Assembly: GCA_017539635.1 (NCBI GenBank)
Contig: JAFYCQ010000216.1
Span: forward strand, 1-8,367
Source of the DNA: Oscillospiraceae bacterium
GTDB taxonomy: Bacteria > Bacillota > Clostridia > Oscillospirales > Oscillospiraceae
Direction: 5' to 3'
DNA: 8,367 nucleotides
In this document: in pieces, positions 1 to 5,498 of the stretch
How the letters are laid out: each line of letters starts with the position of its first letter
Numbering within the stretch: the stretch's first letter is position 1
The notes under the pieces: model-generated
Seen by the model: the letters and a program-made list of their open reading frames with translations, nothing else
Database searches by the model: none
Told to the model about the DNA's origin: nothing
Program-made: the position numbers and the translations under genes

Positions 1-1350
1 ATCACCAACCTGGCGGACTCCTGGAACATGGGTATAATGGTCTTCCTTGTGGTGCTGGGCATAATCGTCGCCCTTATGAACAAGGCCGGCGGCGCCGCCG
101 CCTTCGGCCGCTGGGCCGGCAAGCACATAAAGACCCGCGTGGGCGCCCAGATCTGCACCGTCGTTCTCGGCGTGCTCATCTTTGTGGACGACTACTTCAA
201 CTGCCTCACCGTGGGCAGCGTCATGCGTCCCATCACCGACAGCCACAAGGTCTCCCGCGCCAAGCTCTCCTACCTTATAGACGCCACCGCGGCTCCCGTC
301 TGCATCATCGCTCCCATATCCTCCTGGGCCGCCGCCGTAACCAGCTACGTCCCCGAGGAGAGCGGCGTGAACGGCTTCCTCGTTTTCCTGCGCACCATTC
401 CCTTTACCCTCTATGCCATACTCACCATCATAATGATGCTGGTGCTGGCCATATTCAAGTTTGATTTCGGCCCCATGAAAAAGCATGAGACCAACGCCCT
501 TGAGAAGGGCGACCTCTACACCACCGAGTCCCGTCCCTACGGCGACGACGAGGGCGTTGAGGACTTCAACGCTGACGGCAGTCTCTGGGATCTCGTTCTC
601 CCCGTCATCGTGCTGATCATCGCCTGCATCATCTGCCTGGCCTACACCGGCGGTCTGTTCGACGGCGAGACCTTCATCGACAGCTTCGCCAACGCCGACG
701 CCGCCATGGGCCTTGTTCTCGGCTCCGGCATCGCTCTGGTATTTACCTTCATCTATTACATGCTCCGCCGGATCGTCAGCTTCAAGGACTTCATGGGCTG
801 CTTCCCCGAGGGCTTCAAGGCCATGGTGCCCGCCATGCTCATTCTGACGCTGGCCTGGGCCCTGGGCTCCACCACCAAGTACAATTTGGGCTCCACCGAC
901 TTTGTACAGAACCTGCTGGCCAACGCCGACACCCTCAAGAACTTCCTGCCCGTCATACTCTTCATGATCGCCTGCTTCATCGCCTTCTCCACCGGCACCA
1001 GCTGGGGCACTTTCGGCATCATGATCCCCATCGTATGCAGCATTTACGACTCCGGCAGCCCCTACATGACCATAGCAATAGCGGCCGCTATGGGCGGCGC
1101 CGTCATGGGCGACCACTGCTCTCCCATTTCCGACACCACCATCATGGCCTCCGCCGGCGGCCACTGCGACCACGTGAACCATGTGTCCACGCAGCTGCCG
1201 TACGCCGTTACCGTTGCGGTCTGCTGCGCCATCGGCTATCTCATTTCCGCCTTCACAACGAAGATCTGGATAATCCTCCCGGCGGCAATTATAATCGAGC
1301 TCATAGTCCTCTTTGTTATCAGAAGCGTTGCCTCCAAGAAGGACGCATAA
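1..1350 (+). CDS. NhaC-family Na+/H+ antiporter, 3' part (5' end outside window)
   Basis: The frame is open from base 1, before the first internal ATG at 28, so the true start lies upstream; 449 residues are present. The family (Pfam Na_H_antiporter, NhaC type) consists of inner-membrane secondary transporters exchanging Na+ for H+, and some members exchange carboxylates. About twelve hydrophobic segments are visible, split by one hydrophilic loop around nt 465-585. Family-typical stretches are VDDYFNCLTVGSVMRPITD (nt 184-240), PVCIIAPISSWA (nt 295-330), FSTGTSWGTFGIMIPI (nt 985-1032) and GDHCSPISDTTIMASAGGH (nt 1108-1164), the last two being the likely ion-binding core. Family members are usually about 450-550 residues, so roughly 50-100 N-terminal residues are missing. 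The gene ends in TAA and is followed 13 nt later by a strong hairpin terminator. The substrate cannot be settled from sequence; NhaC antiporter is the safest name. Confidence 0.9.
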   Translation: MTNLADSWNMGIMVFLVVLGIIVALMNKAGGAAAFGRWAGKHIKTRVGAQICTVVLGVLIFVDDYFNCLTVGSVMRPITDSHKVSRAKLSYLIDATAAPVCIIAPISSWAAAVTSYVPEESGVNGFLVFLRTIPFTLYAILTIIMMLVLAIFKFDFGPMKKHETNALEKGDLYTTESRPYGDDEGVEDFNADGSLWDLVLPVIVLIIACIICLAYTGGLFDGETFIDSFANADAAMGLVLGSGIALVFTFIYYMLRRIVSFKDFMGCFPEGFKAMVPAMLILTLAWALGSTTKYNLGSTDFVQNLLANADTLKNFLPVILFMIACFIAFSTGTSWGTFGIMIPIVCSIYDSGSPYMTIAIAAAMGGAVMGDHCSPISDTTIMASAGGHCDHVNHVSTQLPYAVTVAVCCAIGYLISAFTTKIWIILPAAIIIELIVLFVIRSVASKKDA

Positions 1351-1363
1351 GAAAACTGAACGC

Positions 1364-1400
1364 AAAAACCCTCCGAAGGCCCCGCCTTCGGAGGGTTTTT
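1364..1400. terminator. Bidirectional intrinsic terminator between convergent genes
   Basis: There is a perfect 17-bp inverted repeat (1364-1380 and 1384-1400) with a CCC loop. The GC-rich core CCCTCCGAAGGC is flanked by A5 on one side and T5 on the other, so each strand ends in a U-tract. It lies between the stop of the antiporter gene (1350, +) and the stop of the NTPase-Nudix gene (1402, -) and should terminate both. Confidence 0.93.
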
Positions 1401-1401
1401 A

Positions 1402-2328
1402 CTATTCTTCCAACGCCTCTTCCAGCGCCGCTCTCAGCGCCGGGACGTCCTCTTTGAATCGCAAAAGTCCCTCGGCCCTATCTGCCGGTATCCAGGCGGC
1501 TGACTTTACCTCTTCCGTCTGGGCTTTAAGCGTGCCGCCTTTATATGCCGCCCTGAAATATGTTATGGCCCGGTGCTCCCCTTTAAGGCCGGAGACCGTT
1601 TTGAAGGAAAAGCCGGGTATTATCTCGGCCTCTATGCCCGTTTCCTCCCGCACCTCCCGAAGGGCGGCCTCCTCCGGAGTTTCGCCGTACTCTATGTGCC
1701 CCTTGGGCAGCGACCAGCCCCGCCGACCCTCTACCATGAGAAGCTCCCGGCCTTTGTCTCCCTGCCGGAATATGAAGGCCCCGGCGGAGTCCACCCGCTT
1801 GCCCAGCTCCCGCCGTATCTCGGCGCGGACCGTTCCGACCAGGTCATCCCGGTTTTCCTCAGTCACCTCGAAAAGCCGCGTGTCGGGGCTGTTTCTGATG
1901 TATTCCTGCAGAGGGGTCTCCCCCTCCTTTCTGAGCACTCCGAAAACAGGCGTCTCGCAGGAAAGAAGCTCCTTTACCCGGGCGATGAAGAGCGGGGAAT
2001 CGAACTCCATCCTGCCTATCTCGTCCATTATGACAAGGCGGCTTTTTTCGGCGTTTTCCAGTATCTCCACGCCCCTGTGGTCAAAGACCTCGGGGTATGT
2101 TTTTCTCCCCCGTCCGGCGCCCAGCCGGATTCCCACCCGGCTTAAGTCTCCGGTTTCGCCGGCGTCACCGTTTGCCGGTGTTATGTAAACCGAACCGATG
2201 GCGCCGGGAACATCCGCCGCAGTTATCGTCTTAAAGCCGCTTGTTTCCACCCCGGGCAGTTTTTCCAGCACCCGAGAGATAAGGGTGGATTTTCCTACCT
2301 GTGTGTTTCCCGTGAGAAAAATGTTCAA
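1402..2328 (-). CDS. THEP1-type NTPase fused to a Nudix hydrolase
   Basis: 308 aa with two domains. Residues 1 to about 172 form a P-loop NTPase of the THEP1/NTPCR type: Walker A is GNTQVGKST (7-15), and the Walker B-like strand LVIMDEIGRME (98-108) carries the Asp-Glu pair. Residues about 178-308 are a Nudix domain with a complete box G-x5-E-x7-RE-hydrophobic-x-EE-x-G (G210, E216, R224, E225, E228, E229, G231). The context WSLPKGHIEYGE resembles Ap4A-hydrolase-type Nudix enzymes. THEP1 proteins hydrolyse NTPs to NDPs in vitro with unclear physiology; Nudix enzymes hydrolyse nucleoside diphosphates linked to another moiety. A joint role in cleaning up damaged or signalling nucleotides is inference. 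The start is TTG at 2328: no ATG lies upstream before an in-frame stop, the P-loop follows at once, and GAGG sits 8 nt upstream. The gene is last on its strand, just beyond the ireB terminator, with no clear promoter of its own. Confidence 0.88.
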   Translation of the reverse strand: MNIFLTGNTQVGKSTLISRVLEKLPGVETSGFKTITAADVPGAIGSVYITPANGDAGETGDLSRVGIRLGAGRGRKTYPEVFDHRGVEILENAEKSRLVIMDEIGRMEFDSPLFIARVKELLSCETPVFGVLRKEGETPLQEYIRNSPDTRLFEVTEENRDDLVGTVRAEIRRELGKRVDSAGAFIFRQGDKGRELLMVEGRRGWSLPKGHIEYGETPEEAALREVREETGIEAEIIPGFSFKTVSGLKGEHRAITYFRAAYKGGTLKAQTEEVKSAAWIPADRAEGLLRFKEDVPALRAALEEALEE

Positions 2329-2360
2329 CCCAGTCGCCTCGCAAACTTATCAGAATTTAA

Positions 2361-2392
2361 AAAGGCGCAAAGCAAAGCCGCTTTGCGCCTTT
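2361..2392 (-). terminator. Intrinsic terminator downstream of ireB
   Basis: There is a perfect 12-bp inverted repeat (2361-2372 and 2381-2392, arm AAAGGCGCAAAG) with an 8-nt loop. Read on the minus strand the 3' arm ends CCTTT and continues TTAAATT, a short U-rich tail. It sits 12 nt beyond the ireB stop and 32 nt before the TTG start of the NTPase-Nudix gene, so it should insulate the two at least partly. Confidence 0.85.
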
Positions 2393-2404
2393 CGTTATCG
2401 TTTC

Positions 2405-2653
2405 TTATTTGAAGCTGTCAAGGTAATTCTTGACAAGCTCGGAGAGCAGCTCATCCCTGTCCAGTCTGGTTATCATGCTGCGGGCGCCGTTATAGTTGGT
2501 GATATAGGTGGGATCCTCCGACAGGATATAGCCCACTATCTGGTTAATGGGGTTGTAGCCCTTCACCTTCAGCGCCTCATAAACGGCCCTGATGATCTCC
2601 TTCATCTCGGAGCTTTTGTCGATCACATTGAATTTTCTGGTGAAATCATCCAT
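2405..2653 (-). CDS. ireB: IreB-family regulatory phosphoprotein (UPF0297/DUF965, YrzL-like)
   Basis: 82 aa, the usual size for this small cytoplasmic all-helical family. The family signature [20 protein letters not shown] is followed by [11 protein letters not shown] and the acidic [13 protein letters not shown] tail. In Enterococcus faecalis, IreB is phosphorylated on N-terminal threonines by the PASTA kinase IreK and acts as a negative regulator of intrinsic cephalosporin resistance; transfer of that role here is inference. Only one threonine (T5, in DFTRKF) lies in the N-terminal region where E. faecalis has two. The start ATG at 2653 has a strong AGAGGTG site 8 nt upstream. The gene has its own promoter (2695-2723) and terminator (2361-2392), so it appears monocistronic. 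In many Firmicutes the family member sits with ruvX and a DUF1292 gene near alaS, and none of these is in the window. Confidence 0.95.
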   Translation of the reverse strand: MDDFTRKFNVIDKSSEMKEIIRAVYEALKVKGYNPINQIVGYILSEDPTYITNYNGARSMITRLDRDELLSELVKNYLDSFK

Positions 2654-2694
2654 AATGAGACACCTCTTTTTCCGTAATACCGCTTTTTGAAATA

Positions 2695-2723
2695 ATAATA
2701 TACCATTTTCCCCGGTATGTAAA
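2695..2723 (-). promoter_or_regulatory. Sigma-A-type promoter of ireB
   Basis: On the minus strand a -35 box TTTACA (2718-2723) is followed by exactly 17 nt and a -10 box TATTAT (2695-2700); each matches the consensus at 5 of 6 positions. The start site would lie near 2688, giving a leader of about 35 nt that includes the ireB ribosome binding site. The promoter lies in the AT-rich gap between the upstream hypothetical gene (stop at 2740) and ireB. Confidence 0.75.
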
Positions 2724-2739
2724 GTCCGATTTCCGGATT

Positions 2740-3258
2740 TTACATGATTATATTTCCGTTTTTAATACCGAAAACGAGATACGGCTCCCCCCGGATTTCC
2801 TCCGGAGTCCCGAATCTGAAAACCGGCATAAGGGGAAATTCCTCCTCACCCAGGGGCACCGCCAGATAAGTCACGCCGTCCTTTTCCGAGACCAGCGCGC
2901 CGGGGAGAGACGGGGTTTCCCCGCCGGGTAGGATATACCCGGGGTCGCCGACAGGCCTCCAGGCCCCGGCTGCCGCTTCTTCCGGCCTGCTCTCCTGTAG
3001 GCGGCAGGCCTCTATTTCAGCAATCCCGAGATCGGCAAGGGCGCATTTTGACATGCATTTTTTAAGCCTCAGCCGCCCTTCTTCCGGCACGCAGACGCCC
3101 AGGGGCTTAAATATCCCCCCGCTCTTGCAGCAGAGGCGCAGGACGCTTTCGGATACGGCCTTGCAGTCAAGGGAAAACTCCAGCATCGCGCCCTTTTTCC
3201 TGACCGTCAGCCTGCCGCAGACCTCTCCGCCGTAATAAACATCATAACAGCCTTCCAT
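2740..3258 (-). CDS. Hypothetical protein, Cys-rich N-terminal region
   Basis: 172 aa; I cannot name its function. It has no signal peptide or membrane segment, so it is probably cytoplasmic. Residues 1 to about 85 are predicted beta-rich ([20 protein letters not shown], then [14 protein letters not shown]) and carry nine cysteines (4, 14, 32, 43, 44, 56, 68, 72, 85) without a clean CxxC pair. A charged Ala/Glu linker leads to a C-terminal part containing [14 protein letters not shown] and [12 protein letters not shown], ending [11 protein letters not shown]. The composition and two-part layout resemble conserved uncharacterised proteins I associate with Oscillospiraceae, but that is recollection, not a search result. 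ATG 3258 is chosen because GGGGGAG lies 6 nt upstream. The frame continues to 3339, but those starts lack a binding site and would overlap the upstream gene. The Shine-Dalgarno sits inside a terminator hairpin, so expression is probably low or conditional. Confidence 0.7.
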   Translation of the reverse strand: MEGCYDVYYGGEVCGRLTVRKKGAMLEFSLDCKAVSESVLRLCCKSGGIFKPLGVCVPEEGRLRLKKCMSKCALADLGIAEIEACRLQESRPEEAAAGAWRPVGDPGYILPGGETPSLPGALVSEKDGVTYLAVPLGEEEFPLMPVFRFGTPEEIRGEPYLVFGIKNGNIIM

Positions 3259-3293
3259 AAAAAACTCCCCCTGCATAATATACGCAGGGGGAG
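3259..3293 (-). terminator. Terminator hairpin overlapping the Shine-Dalgarno of the next gene
   Basis: There is a perfect 10-bp GC-rich stem (3265-3274 with 3284-3293, arm CTCCCCCTGC) with a 9-nt AT-rich loop, followed on the minus strand by six Ts (3259-3264). It begins 17 nt after the stop of the membrane-anchored hypothetical gene. The 3' arm GCAGGGGGAG is also the only plausible ribosome binding site for the gene starting at 3258, and the T-run forms the SD-to-ATG spacer. The structure can therefore act as a terminator and, in read-through RNA, hide the binding site. Confidence 0.85.
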
Positions 3294-3310
3294 CCGGGAT
3301 TATGAAATAT

Positions 3311-3856
3311 TTACAGATTTGAATACACGGTGTAGCCACCCCGCACCATTACGACGGTGCCGTCGGAGGCCGCCCTTAGGCCGTTGCCCTCGGCGGGGAC
3401 TATGTACATGTGGTTGTTGATCAAATTGGCGCCCGCGGCAGCAAGGCTCGTGCCGTCGGTCTCGTCTGTGAGCCTGGGAGAGGAGCCGCCGTAGGCCGTT
3501 GCTCCGCCGGAGGAGACCAGTATTTCAGCCCCCGCCGAGCACCTTATGACCTGCCGGGCCGACAGGGTCACGGGGGTGAAGGCGTCGGGAGACACGGCGC
3601 CGCCGGTATTTCCGGTGGCCTGGGAGAGCCTTGAGTTGAAATCCGCCGCCAGCTCCGACTTGGTCGCCTCCAGGTTGGCGTTCAGTTCCTTCATGATGTC
3701 CGGCTTCACCGTCTGATTTATATAGCTCAGAGTCACCAGAGGGTCGTCGGAGCTGCCGTAGGTCGTAGCGGCCACCGCCGCCGTTATGCCGGCGACGAAA
3801 AGCGCGCCTATCAGCACGCAGACGGCTGTTATTATCCGTTTTTTCTTATGTGTCAT
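3311..3856 (-). CDS. Hypothetical membrane-anchored extracellular protein
   Basis: 181 aa, function not recognised. A short basic start (MTHKKKR) leads into a hydrophobic segment at about residues 8-30, which acts as a signal anchor or a signal peptide with possible cleavage around AVAA. There is no lipobox cysteine. Residues about 45-80 are Glu/Lys/Asn-rich and look helical, possibly coiled coil. Residues about 95-181 look like a compact beta domain: TLSARQVIRCSAGAEILVSS, a Gly/Ser-rich turn, then LINNHMYIVPAEGNGLRA and VMVRGGYTVYSNL. It contains a single cysteine. The C-terminal pattern (a polar bulk around a 'nHmYivp' strand and a final 'vRGgYtv' strand) recurs, as I recall, in uncharacterised secreted proteins of Clostridia. 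The start ATG 3856 has GGAGGT 7 nt upstream. It follows mazF after 50 nt and is followed by a strong terminator, so it may be the distal gene of the nnrD-alr-mazF transcript. Confidence 0.75.
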   Translation of the reverse strand: MTHKKKRIITAVCVLIGALFVAGITAAVAATTYGSSDDPLVTLSYINQTVKPDIMKELNANLEATKSELAADFNSRLSQATGNTGGAVSPDAFTPVTLSARQVIRCSAGAEILVSSGGATAYGGSSPRLTDETDGTSLAAAGANLINNHMYIVPAEGNGLRAASDGTVVMVRGGYTVYSNL

Positions 3857-3885
3857 GGTCTTACCTCCGCAAGGGTCTTATGTAC

Positions 3886-3902
3886 GGGGAGCGGCGCTCC
3901 CC
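3886..3902. repeat. GC-rich palindrome between mazF and the membrane-anchored hypothetical gene
   Basis: GGGGAGC (3886-3892) and GCTCCCC (3896-3902) form a 7-bp stem with a 3-nt loop in the 50-nt gap. No T-run follows on either strand, so it is not a standard intrinsic terminator. It could be an RNA-processing or attenuation hairpin, or may simply protect the mazF 3' end. Confidence 0.45.
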
Positions 3903-3906
3903 CGTT

Positions 3907-4254
3907 TCAGCTCAGGCCGAAGCTCCCGGCCAGTGCGCTGTCCACCCGGCTCATGGCCTTGTCGTCCAGCTTTCCCATCCGCTCCTTAAGGCGGCGCTTG
4001 TCTATTGTCCGCACCTGCTCCAAAAGCACGACGGAGTTTCGTTTGAGGCCGAAGCCCCCCTCCAGCTCGATGTGGGTGGGAAGCCTTGCCTTGTTCACCT
4101 GGCTCGTTATGGCCGCAGCTATCACCGTGGGGCTGTGCCTGTTTCCCGTGTTGTTCTGGACTATCAGCACAGGGCGCGTGCCCCCCTGCTCGCTGCCCAC
4201 CACCGGGCTCAAATCGGCGTAAAAAATATCTCCCCTTCTGACCGTTTCAGTCAT
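3907..4254 (-). CDS. mazF: MazF/PemK-type endoribonuclease toxin (NdoA/EndoA-like)
   Basis: 115 aa, close to B. subtilis NdoA (116 aa), and very similar along its length as I recall that sequence: [71 protein letters not shown]. The family cleaves single-stranded mRNA at short motifs (UACAU for NdoA) and is inhibited by a CopG/RHH-type antitoxin. The catalytic Arg and Thr of NdoA (R25, T48) correspond to R27 and T50, so the enzyme looks intact. ATG 4254 is chosen because the alignable protein begins at ETVRRGD and GGAG lies 10 nt upstream; an in-frame ATG at 4290 would add 12 unconserved residues. It lies downstream of alr as in Bacillus, but the 108-nt gap has no room for the usual antitoxin gene; only a 17-codon ORF fits. 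Confidence 0.93.
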   Translation of the reverse strand: MTETVRRGDIFYADLSPVVGSEQGGTRPVLIVQNNTGNRHSPTVIAAAITSQVNKARLPTHIELEGGFGLKRNSVVLLEQVRTIDKRRLKERMGKLDDKAMSRVDSALAGSFGLS

Positions 4255-4300
4255 TTTTCTCACGCTCCGGATAGAATACTTGCGGCTCATTGCTTCTCAT
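4247..4300 (-). CDS. Possible 17-codon leader ORF overlapping the mazF start
   Basis: ATG at 4300 opens a frame encoding [17 protein letters not shown], ending in TGA at 4247-4249 and overlapping the first codons of mazF by 8 nt (shared ATGACTGA). The likely mazF ribosome binding site (GGAG at 4265-4268) lies inside it. It has no good Shine-Dalgarno of its own, and the peptide resembles nothing I recognise. It could couple translation to mazF, be the last trace of a lost antitoxin gene, or be chance. Confidence 0.2.
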   Translation of the reverse strand: MRSNEPQVFYPEREKND

Positions 4301-4321
4301 TTGAGACTATGTAACCGCAAT

Positions 4322-4350
4322 TAAATTCTGTCACGATGCGAGGGAATTTA
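4322..4350. repeat. Small inverted repeat in the alr-mazF gap
   Basis: TAAATTC (4322-4328) and GAATTTA (4344-4350) are perfect 7-bp arms with a 15-nt spacer, giving a 22-bp centre-to-centre distance, about two helical turns. The geometry would suit a dimeric repressor, but the arms are AT-rich and could arise by chance. I see no strong promoter here. Confidence 0.3.
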
Positions 4351-4362
4351 TTCAGTTGGAAA

Positions 4363-5493
4363 TTATTTATAAATACGGGGCACCCGTTTTGAGACGGAGC
4401 ACATTATCTCGTAGGATATGGTCCCGGCGGCGATAGCCGCCTCCTCCACGGAAATAAATGCGTCCCCGTCCCTTCCGAAGATCGTCACCACGTCGCCCGG
4501 CTCTGCCTCCGGCACTTCCGAAACGTCCGCCATGCAGCGATCCATGCAGATCCTGCCGATCTGCTTTATCCTTTTGCCCCGGAGCAGGTATTCCGCCTTG
4601 CCGGAGCCGGCTCTGTGTAGCCCGTCGGCGTAGCCGATCTGGAGGACGGCTATTTTCATCTTCCTGTCGGCGGTGAAGGTCCTGCCATAGCTCACCGTAT
4701 CGCCCGGCAAAAGCTCCTTTACCTGGGCTATCCGGGTCTTCAGCTCCATGGTCTCTTTAAGGGCGATGCCCTGCCTGTCCGCCCCCGGGAAGCAGCCGTA
4801 AAGGGCTATGCCGGGGCGCACCATGTTCAGCTGTGTATGTGTATAGTTTACCATTGCTCCGCTGTTTGCGCAATGTTTTATTTTAAATCTCACGCCGGAA
4901 AGGTTTTCCAGCTTTTCCGTCTGGGCGGTAAAGGCCTCGTACTGCGCCCTTGTGAACTCTCCGCCCCAGGGCTCGTCCGACACGGCGAAGTGGGTGAAAA
5001 CACCCTCCGGAAAAAGCCCCGGAAGCTTTAATATTTCGCAGTACTCCTCCGCAGCGTCCCTGCCGTCGTGACATACGGCGCCGAATCTCCCCATACCCGT
5101 ATCCAGGGCCAGGTGGATCTTTACCGTCTTATTGAGCTTCACGGCGTTTTCCGACAATTCCCGGGCCATTTCAAGGCTCGACACCGCCTGGGTTATGTCC
5201 TTTTCCGCCAGCACCCCGGCACAGGAGGGGTCAGTGAAGCCCAAAATCAGTATGGGCAGGCCTATTTTCGCATCCCGCAGCTCGACGGCCTCGCCCAGGG
5301 TCGCCACGGCCAGATAGTCGCAGCCGTTTTCTTCCAGCGCCTTTGCCACGGGGACGGCCCCGTGGCCGTAGGCGTCGGACTTGACGACTCCGAGGAAAAG
5401 CGTTCCCGGGTCAAGCTTTGCCTTCATGGCCTTCATATTTCCCGTTATGGCCCCGATGTCAATTTCAGCCCAGGTTCTGTCTGTATCTCTCAT
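4363..5493 (-). CDS. alr: Alanine racemase (PLP-dependent)
   Basis: 376 aa. Alr interconverts L- and D-alanine in the cytoplasm, supplying D-Ala for peptidoglycan. The N-terminal TIM-barrel carries the PLP lysine in VVKSDAYGHG (K38), and the C-terminal beta domain carries the second catalytic base Tyr in VSYGRTF (Y269). MVRPGIALYG, LQIGYADGL and GRICMD are also present. The DTGMGRFG motif with R136 is intact, but the residue that is normally a carbamylated lysine three positions before Asp (HLKxDTGMGR in Geobacillus) is Ala129 here (codon 5107-5109). ATG 5493 is preferred because GGAG lies 8 nt upstream and numbering then agrees with the Geobacillus enzyme. A GTG at 5502, overlapping the TGA of the upstream lipoprotein gene, would add three residues. 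The tight junctions make it the third gene of the nnrD operon. Confidence 0.96.
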   Translation of the reverse strand: MRDTDRTWAEIDIGAITGNMKAMKAKLDPGTLFLGVVKSDAYGHGAVPVAKALEENGCDYLAVATLGEAVELRDAKIGLPILILGFTDPSCAGVLAEKDITQAVSSLEMARELSENAVKLNKTVKIHLALDTGMGRFGAVCHDGRDAAEEYCEILKLPGLFPEGVFTHFAVSDEPWGGEFTRAQYEAFTAQTEKLENLSGVRFKIKHCANSGAMVNYTHTQLNMVRPGIALYGCFPGADRQGIALKETMELKTRIAQVKELLPGDTVSYGRTFTADRKMKIAVLQIGYADGLHRAGSGKAEYLLRGKRIKQIGRICMDRCMADVSEVPEAEPGDVVTIFGRDGDAFISVEEAAIAAGTISYEIMCSVSKRVPRIYK

Positions 5494-5498
5494 TATCC

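Noticed and set aside
1313..2188. Long plus-strand open frame (291 codons) opposite the NTPase-Nudix gene
   Set aside because: It is Ser/Arg/Pro-rich, runs through the terminator hairpin, and mirrors a minus-strand gene with intact Walker and Nudix motifs. It is a GC-rich shadow frame.
2723..2742. Possible terminator after the Cys-rich hypothetical gene
   Set aside because: Only a 4-bp TCCG/CGGA stem without a real T-run is present, and its downstream arm runs into the ireB -35 box. Read-through into ireB is possible.
3259..3339. N-terminal extension of the Cys-rich hypothetical protein to ATG 3339 or 3276
   Set aside because: Neither start has a Shine-Dalgarno, the extension overlaps the upstream gene or reads through the terminator hairpin, and ATG 3258 has GGGGGAG at good spacing.
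4255..4290. MazF start at ATG 4290
   Set aside because: The added residues [12 protein letters not shown] are not part of the MazF/NdoA family, and ATG 4254 gives the usual length with GGAG upstream.
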